A stretch of 64,000 nt of DNA, from NCBI GenBank assembly GCA_905250115.1, contig CAJNOI010000241.1, positions 50,601 through 114,600 of the forward strand. The letters run 5' to 3'. Every line of letters starts with the position of its first letter. Position 1 is the first letter of the stretch. This DNA is from Adineta steineri. Its lineage: Eukaryota > Rotifera > Eurotatoria > Adinetida > Adinetidae. The notes beneath the pieces are model-generated. The model did no database searches. It was not told the origin of the DNA and saw only the letters and a list, made by a program, of their open reading frames with translations. The position numbers and the translations under genes were made by a program. This document shows positions 22,901-31,600 of this stretch, piece after piece.

Positions 22901-24060
22901 TAGGTTTAATATACAATAATATAATGGAATATCCAAAAGCACTTGCTTTTTATAAAAAGACACTAGAAATCTACGAGCAAATCCTTCCATCGAATTCTCA
23001 TGACTTAGCTGACACTTACAAAAATATCGGTATGACATCTATTAATATGAAAGAATATTCGAAAGCATTGTTGTTTATGGAAAAATGTCTTGAAATATTG
23101 GAGAAAACATTACCTCCGTCTTATCCTCAATTAGCTAACGTTTACAGCAACATTGGTTTAATTTATTACAACATCGAAGAGTACACAAAATCACTTTTAT
23201 TTTATGAAAAAGCTCTCGAAATTCAACAACAGATACTTCCTGTCGATGATGCTACTTCTAGTGAACGTTATAATATGATTGGTTTTATCTATTATGTGAT
23301 GAAAGAGTATACGAAAGCAATTCCATTTTTTACAAAATCCATTGAAATTTTAGAGAAATTATCACCTACATATGATTCCAATTTGGCTAAATCTTATGAC
23401 AATATTGGAATAGTTCATTCTAGCACTGGAAGATATACAGAGGCTATTTCTTTTTTTGAAAGATCTATCAAAATTAACGAACGACTTTTCATTCCAAATC
23501 ATTCTTTACTGACTGCACCCTTTGATAATATGCGTTGCACATATATTAGCATAGAAGACTACATAAAATCACTTACAATTTCGAAAAAAGTTCATAAAAT
23601 CTACGAACAAACATTTCCTCGCAATTATGTTTTATTAAGTACGTCCTACAACTCTATGGGGATGATCTATTACAATATGAGCGAATATTCAAATGCACTT
23701 TCATTTTTTGAAAAATCTTTGTCAATCTTGAACGAAATACATTTGTCATATCATCTTGATTTAGTTCAATGTTACAACAATATTGGTTCAACATATCATA
23801 AGATGGGTGAAAATATGAAAGCTCTATCATTTCACGAGAGAGCTCTTAAGACAAATCAACAACTAGTCCCACCGAATCTTTCTTTCATGGCAAAATCTTA
23901 CAATAAAATTGGTTTAGTTTATATGGACATAGAAGAATATTCGAAAGCACTTTTATTTCATGAAAAAGCACTTAAATTATACCAGGAAGTACTACCACTG
24001 AACCATTTCGACATTGAATCAAGCAAACAATACATAGAAAATGTCAAAAATGAACTCTAA
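19909..24060 (+). CDS. ART-like domain fused to 20 kinesin-light-chain-type TPRs
   Basis: A single-exon protein of 1383 residues. A second Met (residue 5, MKMIFFILMGLNLG) heads a hydrophobic segment that could act as a signal peptide. Residues about 30-430 follow the ART fold of bdelloid proteins: TAIWWYTYAYCLNSILTQAL, then VYHSQEL at 301-307, where the catalytic Arg-Gly has become His-Ser, NNFLCTS (first Ser of S-T-S replaced by Cys) and EEEIL at 382-386 with an intact E-x-E. Residues about 514-1370 are 20 TPR units spaced 42 residues, of the kind LAxxYxNIGxxYYxMxEYxK; unit 4 carries a 16-residue insertion. TPRs of this type bind peptides or form scaffolds. The loss of Arg suggests a binding role or altered chemistry. 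The repeats have diverged at DNA level, so they are not a recent amplification. Confidence 0.85.
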   Translation: MTFIMKMIFFILMGLNLGQTDNNVCMRFDYNWRELSQSLIDEYYAIHNGVCKKYEERLVVIYDFNIKELKTNLYNSIIQLEPIVDGINLFVDIDQYIEFLMKNEHAKIFLIIHGPISDSIMSRIHHLSQVNSIYILLQHESYDDQLIKNWSKVTGIYTETAVICNALKQTIQDSIDISFIFSNEILDQSFTYIYLLKKTIFNIDNHSHHQVKKIAKYYREQYSHNHVIVKVMEKFDLEYNHQTAIWWYTYAYCLNSILTQALRSLDMDTIATMKFFLNDIHRQIEKLYREQSINDHDSFIVYHSQELTDQDFENLKQTKNGLISFNNFLCTSKNYELSFEIAHKISQKSDLIGILFVMTINPMLSTIPFARLNNEIAFGSSEEEILFSIQTMFRIIDIQPLEENNRFWRVELTLINDDDFTVYNIIPKIIPVVSNSGEWQRIEQHLRSLNHESKIQESTRVIIALTFNDYHRATSCSCPEKNLQENEYYKFITNCQRNIDMLEKSFLSKDSQLATCYKCIGIAFHNMGHYTQALSYYQKSVEIFTQKFLFRQSELAECYNNIVSAYYNLGQQPETLLFYEKALQIYEQIFSPNDIRLATYYENIGNLYQSMGDYVNELSFLEKELKIYKQIFPSDRSLLAKTHNKIGVVYYQIGEYPKALFHIEIAIKICQNISLTDDLLLNTSDYIIEDKSCHANLPIFYNSAGVIFLNMKEYAKALSIFEKNLEIQQTSHSINHVELTITYDHIGFTYYQMKDYSTAVLYYLKSLEIHEQTSPRNLSALITSSKNIAVLYEIMGEYSKALIFYEKILEMWQAILPSDHFNLTNIYENIGTIHYHMKEYEKMILYYEKALKIYQQTIPMNYAALATSYNAIGFAYMSIDDHEKALIFFKQLLEIIEKDFVRDHLELTTWHTNIALGYYNLKEYVKAISFFERALIIQEKTFPLNYLKLASSYTNIGGTYYYMREYSKGLLFIQKAHEIYLERLPSDHISLATSYKSLGLIYNNIMEYPKALAFYKKTLEIYEQILPSNSHDLADTYKNIGMTSINMKEYSKALLFMEKCLEILEKTLPPSYPQLANVYSNIGLIYYNIEEYTKSLLFYEKALEIQQQILPVDDATSSERYNMIGFIYYVMKEYTKAIPFFTKSIEILEKLSPTYDSNLAKSYDNIGIVHSSTGRYTEAISFFERSIKINERLFIPNHSLLTAPFDNMRCTYISIEDYIKSLTISKKVHKIYEQTFPRNYVLLSTSYNSMGMIYYNMSEYSNALSFFEKSLSILNEIHLSYHLDLVQCYNNIGSTYHKMGENMKALSFHERALKTNQQLVPPNLSFMAKSYNKIGLVYMDIEEYSKALLFHEKALKLYQEVLPLNHFDIESSKQYIENVKNEL

Positions 24061-24115
24061 ATCTTTTTTTTCTCTTTTGCTTACAGAAAAATAAATACAT
24101 TCAACTAAGCTGAAG

Positions 24116-24258
24116 TTGAGTAGGTGTGGGTGTGGATGTGGGTGGGGTGGGGTGGGTGTGGGTGTCGGCGTGGGATGGGTGGGTGTGAGTATGGGTGTGG
24201 ATGAATGTGAGTGTGGGTGTACTGAGCGAAAACACCCGCACCTACACTCACACCCTCA
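24116..24258. repeat. long TGTGGG-type hairpin element (H11) with G4-prone arm
   Basis: A G-rich arm of about 100 nt (24119-24222) contains GGGTGGGGTGGGGTGGGTG. It is followed by a loop with GAGCGAAAAC and the C arm CACCTACACTCACACCC. It starts 56 nt after the stop of the ART-TPR gene. Confidence 0.85.
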
Positions 24259-24458
24259 AGATGGTACAATAAACATTTCTAATAACAGTAATATACATGT
24301 ATTATGTTTGTTAAATTACGAAATTTTAAGTACCGTATAGAAGTAAAGAAAGAAAAACTATGAGTCACACAGGTATTTGTTGTGTTTTTGGTTATAAATG
24401 ACGAAAGTTTTCGCAATAGCCCAATTATTTTCAACATAATATCAAATAGAATTATGAG

Positions 24459-24466
24459 AAAAAAAA
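24459..24466 (-). terminator. Pol III terminator (T8)
   Basis: Eight A on the plus strand, i.e. T8 eight nt past the tRNA 3' end on its own strand. Confidence 0.7.
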
Positions 24467-24473
24467 GGAATGA

Positions 24474-24547
24474 AGCTCCCGAGTGGATTCGAACCACCTG
24501 TCTTCCGGTTAACAGCCGGATGCATTTACCACTTATGCTACAGGAGC
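24474..24547 (-). tRNA. tRNA-Asn (GTT), copy 1
   Basis: A 74-nt cloverleaf: acceptor GCTCCTG/CGGGAGC, D stem GCAT/ATGC, anticodon stem TCCGG/CCGGA with loop CTGTTAA (anticodon GTT, reads AAC/AAT), T loop TTCGAAT with stem GGTGG/CCACT. The box B sequence GGTTCGAATCC is intact and no intron is present. It differs from the other two copies at one D-loop base (AAGTGG instead of AAGCGG). Confidence 0.9.
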
Positions 24548-24691
24548 ACGTTAAATATTGTATGTCTTATAATTATTATTTCACAATTTGTATTGTCAAG
24601 ATTTAATAGTTTAGCAGAAAGAATATTCGAATGAAATGAAAACTCTTGTCAATAAAGATTATTAGATATTTCTGATCCAACATAAAAATGT

Positions 24692-24752
24692 TTGAGGGTG
24701 AGAGTGTGGGTGCATCGTCTTCTATATCATTGACATCCACACCCACACCCTA
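24692..24752. repeat. TGTGGG-type hairpin element (H12)
   Basis: TTGAGGGTGAGAGTGTGGGT pairs with ATCCACACCCACACCC; it lies just beyond the end of tRNA block copy 1. Confidence 0.8.
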
Positions 24753-24759
24753 AATATCT

Positions 24760-25700
24760 TTTCAAAACACAAACAAAAAAATGTGATGAAATAGAGGGAA
24801 TTATGTTATTCGCCTAATTGTATTAGTGCGCAGAATATTTCGTCGACATCATATTAACGTTGAGAATATCTGATATATCATTAATGCATAGGTACATTCA
24901 TCCTCGGTTTAGTCAAACTCCTCTCTACAAAACATTCTGTGAGCGAAATACTTTCATATAAAAACAACTTATATTTGAACGGTGAGTATACTATTGTGAA
25001 AAAGAAGTTGTCTGAATCAATGAATAACTGTAACAGATGGGTTTTTATTTCATTTTTCGATGAATTAAATTTTGACTGTGTTTGAAAAAGAGGATGAGGG
25101 CGGAAAGAGATCTTTTGATGAATATCGATTATATACTTTTCATTATTTCGAATTTAATCATTTAACTTCTTTTTTATTAAACTCAACGATTTTAGTTGAA
25201 GATCAATCGATTTAATTATTAATAATAACAAAAATTTAATTTTGAAAATAAATGAAATAGTTATTCACAAACAAATTCGTCATTGTAATTAAATTTCATT
25301 TTCTTCTTTTCCTTCTTCAATTGAGAGATCATAATGTTGTTGTCAACTCTTTTTCTTTTTTCTTCAATATTTTATCGAAATAAAATAAAAAGGAAAAGAT
25401 TTAGAAGATCAATTGATATTTCATTTATTTTCTCTGAGTTTTGTTAAGAATTAAATTTTTAAACAATAAAACAAAGATCAATTGTCAAATAAATCAACAT
25501 TCAAAAAAAGTCGAACTAAAAAGATTTGATTTTCAATTTATTTTGAGAGATAAAGAAAAACTAAATATTCGAATAAATTCTCTACAATTATTATGTATCT
25601 CAACAAAACAAGATAAAATAATGTTCGCTTCTTTTATCCTTTCTCCAGTCATGTCTATGAATAATTTTTTTTATCTTTTATCGCTAATAAATGGAAATAA
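24760..25700. other. AT-rich spacer between tRNA blocks
   Basis: No gene seen. The open frame 25441-25749 is A/T-driven and ends in repeat sequence. Confidence 0.4.
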
Positions 25701-25706
25701 GATTTT

Positions 25707-25772
25707 AGGGTGTGGGTGTGGAGTGGATGCGGATGTACATGTAAGATGACTATCACATCCATGCTCTCGCAA
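25707..25772. repeat. TGTGGG-type element, asymmetric (H13)
   Basis: The G arm AGGGTGTGGGTGTGGAGTGG is clear. The expected C arm has decayed to ATCACATCCATGCTCTCGCA. Confidence 0.55.
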
Positions 25773-25921
25773 TCTTAGCTCTAGATATCACTAACTCATT
25801 TATTTTCAATCGAATTTTGTGACAAGAACTATGAAAGTTTGGCTCTTTTTTTCAAGTTTCATGGGCAAAGGAAGGCACTATTTGTTACTGCGAAACACAA
25901 AGAGAGAATGCAGATTTTTTT

Positions 25922-25986
25922 AAGGGTGTGGGTATGGGTGTGGGTGAACAGAGCGAAAACACTCGCACCCACACTCACACCCTCAA
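25922..25986. repeat. TGTGGG-type hairpin element (H14)
   Basis: AAGGGTGTGGGTATGGGTG pairs with CACCCACACTCACACCC. The loop AACAGAGCGAAAACACTCG is nearly the same as in H11 and H17. It directly abuts tRNA block copy 2. Confidence 0.85.
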
Positions 25987-26185
25987 GATGGTACAGTAAA
26001 CATTTCTAATAACAGTAATATACATGTATTATGTTCGTTAAATTACGAAATTTTGAGTACAGTATAGAAGTAAAGAAAGAAAAACTATGAGTCATACAGG
26101 TATTTGTTGTGTTTTTGGTTGTAAATGACGAAAGCTTTCGCAATAGCCCAAATATTTTCAACATAATATCAAATAGAATTATGAG

Positions 26186-26193
26186 AAAAAAAA
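26186..26193 (-). terminator. Pol III terminator (T8)
   Basis: T8 eight nt past the 3' end of tRNA-Asn copy 2. Confidence 0.7.
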
Positions 26194-26200
26194 GGAACGA

Positions 26201-26274
26201 AGCTCCCGAGTGGATTCGAACCACCTGTCTTCCGGTTAACAGCCGGATGCATTTACCGCTTATGCTACAGGAGC
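26201..26274 (-). tRNA. tRNA-Asn (GTT), copy 2
   Basis: Same 74-nt cloverleaf as copies 1 and 3, anticodon GTT, D loop AAGCGG. No mismatches in any stem beyond the wobble pairs shared by all copies. Confidence 0.9.
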
Positions 26275-26430
26275 ACGTTAAATATTGTATAAAAACAAGT
26301 TTTTCTTCTTATCATAAGTATAGTATGCCTTATAATTATTATTTCACAATTTGTATTGTCAAGATTTAATAGTTTAGTACAAAGAATACTCAGATGAAAT
26401 GAAAACTCTTGTCAATAGAGATTATTAGAT

Positions 26431-26484
26431 AGGTGTGGGTGAGTGTGGGTGTAGGTAGGAGAGTGATATTCACCCACACCCTCA
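26431..26484. repeat. TGTGGG-type hairpin element (H15)
   Basis: AGGTGTGGGTGAGTGTGGGT pairs with TTCACCCACACCCTCAA; it forms the right edge of tRNA block copy 2. Confidence 0.8.
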
Positions 26485-26601
26485 ATGATATAGGCTTATT
26501 CAAAAATAGTATGTACGACAAACTTTCAAATTCTTGATTTATTCCATTTAGATAAACAAAACTATAATTATCATCAAGCAATAAAACAAATGTGCCTAAA
26601 A

Positions 26602-26916
26602 TTAGAAACGATTGTCCTCACACTCACATAAAGGACCATTTCCAATACGAGAAGAACAATAACGATCATAATCATCATCACCAGAAGAAATACCAAAATA
26701 ATCATCATAAAAATAATGATCATACCCACCAAGATGATAAGGATAACCACCATACTGATAAAAACATTTAGCATCATTACGCTTTTTATAAACCTTCTTA
26801 TCACCATCTGGACACCAACACCAATCACGACAATGGCCACATTTTGCACAAGCACGACCTTCACAATGAAGTTTCTTATCAGAATACGCCGACATGGCTT
26901 TTAGTGCGATTCCCAT
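26602..26916 (-). CDS. small Cys- and Tyr-rich protein
   Basis: A 104-residue frame; the second Met (26895, MSAYSDKK) is an alternative start. An N-terminal cluster of eight Cys in CEGRACAKCGHCRDWCWC looks like a metal- or disulphide-bound knot. A Tyr/Gly/Asp-rich middle (YQYGGYPYHLGGYDHYFYDD) follows, then a last Cys group (LCECED). No signal peptide is visible, so a cytosolic metal-binding role is possible. No named family recognised. It sits between hairpin H15 and a 370-bp palindrome. Confidence 0.55.
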   Translation of the reverse strand: MGIALKAMSAYSDKKLHCEGRACAKCGHCRDWCWCPDGDKKVYKKRNDAKCFYQYGGYPYHLGGYDHYFYDDYFGISSGDDDYDRYCSSRIGNGPLCECEDNRF

Positions 26917-26933
26917 GTAACAAAAATTGATGT

Positions 26934-27306
26934 AAAAATCAACTGAAAAATGGTTATAATCGGTTAAAATTTGATCAAAAATCGATTCAAATCATATACC
27001 TTTAATCTATTATTATGACGGACTACATTTAAAATCGATTAAGAATTCATAAAAAATTGATTATAATTAATTTTTGCCAATAACAAGTGAAAAAATATAG
27101 TTCGGTTTTCATCGATTACAATCATTTTTTTTTTGTGAATTCTTAATCGATTATAATTGTAGTTTATCATAATAATCAATTAAAGCTGAGTTTTTCTCGG
27201 TTATATTCGATTAGAATTGGTTAAAAATGTCAAAAATCGATTAAAGGTGTATGACTTAAATCGATTTTTTATCAAAATTTTAACCGATTATAATCTGATT
27301 TTTCTT
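26934..27306. mobile_element. 370-bp palindromic (foldback/MITE-like) element
   Basis: The left arm from 26934 (TGGTTATAATCGGTTAAAAT at 26951) is the reverse complement of the right arm (ATTTTAACCGATTATAATC, 27276-27294) with few mismatches. The arms run almost to the centre near 27100 and are rich in ATCGATT. No coding capacity. Clear target-site duplications were not identified. Confidence 0.7.
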
Positions 27307-27309
27307 TAA

Positions 27310-28235
27310 ATATTTTTACATATGTTATTTGTGGCTCCTCTAAATACAAAAAAATCAGTGTTTATAATAGATTACGAATAAATGATCAGTTGTTAGTAAA
27401 TTTGGTTGTAAAGAATATACGACTATGGGAATTGGTGGTTGTATAGAACGATATAGCGGCCAACCTTATCGATAGCATGAATATAACTTATTTATTACCG
27501 ATGAAGAAAACGTAAAAAAACAAAAGTTTAGGTCCTTCTTGATCTTTTATCAATCAAAAACAAAACTACTTACGAGAGAACGTATAGAAGGTATTCAATA
27601 AGGGGCATTATTATTGAGAAGGATAAGGACGCCTCCACGACGAAAAAATAGCAGAAAATCAATTGCAAGAGACATACAATCACATTTTCCTTCTCTGAAT
27701 CCGTTATTGTAACAGTCTCCCCTCAAACTGTTTTTTTTCACTCAATCGGTTGAAAAATGAAGAAACATTTTGTCTGAAAACTTTTTATCTACTCATCATT
27801 TGTCGATGAAATTTTTCTCAATAAGAATATCGCTTGACGAAAAACTATAACATTTTGTTTTTATGATATCGATAAGCTATTTCGTTTGAGAAAAATGTTG
27901 ATAGTAATCTTTCATTTTATGATGAATATACTCTTGACAATGAGTATCATAAAATTCTTTTAGTCATCGAATGAATACAAAGTAGATAAACTATTCTGTT
28001 GATATCGAGACTGATTCATGCAAATAAATGTTAATATCGCACATTTGTTTGTCTCGTTGCATTTCATACAATAGTATCTCCTTAAATGAAGTTTGAACTC
28101 CTATTATTATTATTGTGATTAATTAATCCATATTGGTTACTTAAATCCAATGTGCTACGAACATCATATCCATTGAAAGTTTTTGGTACTGTTGTTAATG
28201 AGAACAACGTCGATGCTCATTATCGATTACGTTGA
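27310..28235. other. non-coding spacer
   Basis: No exon, RNA gene or repeat recognised. Confidence 0.4.
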
Positions 28236-28308
28236 TTCTTGAGGGTTTGGGTTTCTTCCTCTCTCACACACACTTACAATCCCACCCGCACTCACACCCT
28301 CAAGAATG
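28236..28308. repeat. TGTGGG-type hairpin element (H16)
   Basis: The end ATTCTTGAGGGTTTGGGTTT mirrors CGCACTCACACCCTCAAGAA. The outer nine bases TTCTTGAGG match fully, and the inner loop is C-rich. Confidence 0.75.
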
Positions 28309-28676
28309 TATAAGCGAATAATTTGTTTAGTTTGTTTTAAAGGCAGAGTTTCTGTTCTGCAGATTTGATAACGTTTGGAGTATTTGTATATGTGTTGTCA
28401 TTAACATGGGACAAGAAATTATATGTTACATGCACGTACGTCTAAGATAAAAGATAAGTTAGTGGGTATTTTATTATATGCGCATTGCTTGCGCTTTAAA
28501 GTGAAAATAACCAGATACGAGATAGAATTTAAAAAAGGTTTGAATACCGTCACAATTCTGTAAGTTTAGTTTCTTATCAACTTTGTTTTCAGTGTAAAGT
28601 GCCATAAAATCATATTTTTACGAAGGAGTAATCATTTAGTCTAGAACTTATTAATTTATTCTAAGTTTTTAGATAA

Positions 28677-31600
28677 ATGTCAAACTCGTCGCTTGTCTAT
28701 TTGCCAGTTGAACTTTTGCATCGTATCTTTGATCATCTCGATGCGGAGACCATTGTTCTTTCTATCCGTTCTGTTTGTAGACAACTTCATGCAGTTGTCA
28801 ACTGCTATAATTGTTTTCAACTCAAGTTCGGTTCAACTGAAAACTCCAGTTCAAACAGAAATTCTTCTTTTAAAATTATTTCACATCTCATTCAATCTTT
28901 CAACGTTACTTCACTAATATTTTATAGTGGCAATGATCACCAATGGTTCACTAATTTTTTTCTCACAGACTTCGACATTACCCAATTCACTAGACTTCGT
29001 TCATTGACTTTTCATGGAGTCAGCTGCAATACCGATGAAGCCTTGTTAATCATCTTTCCAGTTGTCGCTCAGACTAATCTTCAAAAACTGCGTTTAAATG
29101 ATCTAAATTATACAACTAATCAAATAGCGTGGCCTATTCAAAGTACATTGGAACATCTGACAATCAGAGATTGTACCTATCGCCAGTATCGTACCATTCT
29201 CTGTAATTCACTTCGTCTAAGAACACTTGTTATTAGAAATTGTATTATGGACAATAATGATCAAACAGTTTCTTCATATTCAGTTACAACATTTGATTCT
29301 ACAGGTACAAAGTTAAATGTGTATCTTTCAAACATCATCTGTTTCATCGTATAGATAGTAGTTCTTTCCGGATGCCTAAAGCTACGGAAATACTTATCGT
29401 TTGAACTTATATTAGGCTCACAAAAAGATTCCGCTGAGACTAACAACAGTCTAAAAGAGTGCTTCCATGAATCTTTTGAATCAAGTTATGATCCGATTAG
29501 ACGAGTCCGAACGACGAGTACTGTTTGGGATAGTTTTCACTTAACAAAACAATTTTATCGATTCGTACTCTATTAGACTTTATTATACTGCCATATGTAT
29601 TCTCTATATAGAGTATGAATCATTCGTTCAATTAAAACTAAACTCATTTTATGCAATACAGTAATCGTAGATTGACTAAAGAGGTGATATATGAAGGACA
29701 TTTTATTATTCGAATTAGTCATTAATTCTGAATTAGGAACACGAAAAAGCTCTTAATGAAAAGTTTTTGTATAGAAAAAAATACTAAAAGTATTTTTAGC
29801 ACACCTGTACTGCTTTCCACCCCATTCTCAACACTTTACTTTGATTTTTCTTCTTTCGACAAAATTAATAGCTACCAATGAGAAGTATTCACCTGAATAA
29901 TTTATAAAGTAAATATGTCGAAGAAAAATATTTTTACTCTTACTCAACTTTGCGTAGTCATATTCTAGTTCATCATGTTTTCAAACATTTCTAATTTTCA
30001 ATCAAATTCAGGTTTACTAATGAAAAATATTACATACCCTATGCTTTGATTTAACAGTGTATCCGCATTTGGTTTCATTGACGATTGGTAAATGCAGACT
30101 ATTAACCCAACAGCTCGAATGCCTTCTTACACTGACACCATCACTTAATCATCTGAAACTGGTTTCATCGAGATCGACATTCGATTCGATATTCGATGGT
30201 TCTTATTGGGAAGAATTCATTCAAGAAAAGCTACTTTTACTGAATCAATTTCAATTTTTTCTCACTTGTACTAACAAGAAATTCGATGACACTACTACTT
30301 TAGATTCACTTATCTTACCATTTCAAAGTCCGTTCTGGCTCAACAACAAAAATTGGTTTGTTATTTGTGGTTATATTTTACGACAATCGAGAATCATACT
30401 TTATACAACACCAATCTGCATAGAAGTTACGGTTCAAACAGAGTCACCTATATTTGAAGTATCGTCAACAAACCCTAAATGTTGCTTAATTTTGCATGAG
30501 AATTACAATAGAAGCTATAGTAGCAAAGAAGAGGTAAGTCTGATACAATCTTCGTATACGTATAAGAACGATCATATAGGTTACAATCTGTTGTGATAAG
30601 GCTCAGTGCCGATTATATCTAAGATTTTTCATCCCTCTTTGTATTTCATGATGTATATTGTTATGTTTTCATATAGACGCCCTCTTATTTAAATTTTTCC
30701 AGCAATCGAATCGAAGACAATCTAATACAACATGTAACTGTGGCGCTACTAAACTACAAAGTGACATATTTTTCAAATTCATTACACTGAAATTCATCTT
30801 TTATTTATCATTCAGACATTAACTACACTCGATCTTTCACATAATGAAATTGGAGACATTGGAGCACAACATCTAGCTAACATATTAAAAAACCATCAAG
30901 TTAGATATTTCTTAGACTCATTTAAATTATATCTATTTTTTACTTTATATATAGACACTTACCACTTTAGAACTGTCACACAATCGAATCGAAAACAACG
31001 GAGCACAATATCTTTATGATGCCTACAAAGAAAACAAAGTAAACTTTCGACACTTCTCATTTGTCTTTGGTATCGTCATTCTTTGGCATAGACACTTATT
31101 AAATTGAACCTCGAAGGAAATCCTGGTAGCTGCTGTTCAACTGTGAGTGCAGCAATTCAAATACGAAATGACAAAGTAATTCGTTTCTTCAAAATTCCTT
31201 CTCATAAATTTTTACCTTTTTCTAAAGAGTATCACTAAAATGGATCTTCATGGAAAGAGTATCGATGACAATGCCATGAAATTTTTGACTGATACACTAA
31301 TTAACAATGAAGTAACATCATTTCTCTATTTGTTTCATTGACGATCATAGTTTCATTGTGATATAGACAATCATTGAACTGAATCTTTCCCAGAATAAAA
31401 TTGGACATATTGGAGCAAAATATTTAAGTGGTCTATTGCAAACAAATCAGGTGAAATTTATTATAGAATTTTCTACCCTAATGATTATTTTTTTCATTTG
31501 ACACAGATGATTTTTATAATGGATCTTTTAGGGAATCATATTGGTGACACTGGAACTCAGTATTTAGCTAATGTTTTACAAAATAATGCGGTAATTTATT

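Larger units (their letters stand above)
24258..24665. repeat. tRNA-Asn block, copy 1
   Basis: A direct repeat of about 400 bp, starting GATGGTACAATAAACATTTC, shared with 25986-26430 and with the interrupted block at 34316-36256. It lacks about 38 nt (after GTTAAATATTGTAT) present in the other two copies. Hairpin elements lie on both sides. Confidence 0.85.
25986..26430. repeat. tRNA-Asn block, copy 2
   Basis: Full-length copy of the block at 24258-24665, about 95% identical by eye, bounded on the left by H14 and on the right by H15. Confidence 0.85.

Noticed and set aside
24116..24340. Open frame rich in Gly, Val and Cys
   Set aside because: It is the translation of the G-rich arm of hairpin H11; no start or splice context and no conserved motif.
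24474..24547. tRNA copies as tRNA-derived SINEs
   Set aside because: Stems, anticodon and box A/B are intact, terminators follow directly, and there is no A-rich or SINE tail; duplicated genuine tRNA genes explain them better.
24279..26369. Paired open frames over both tRNA blocks, repeated almost identically
   Set aside because: They overlap the tRNA gene and its flanks; their similarity reflects the block duplication, not protein conservation.
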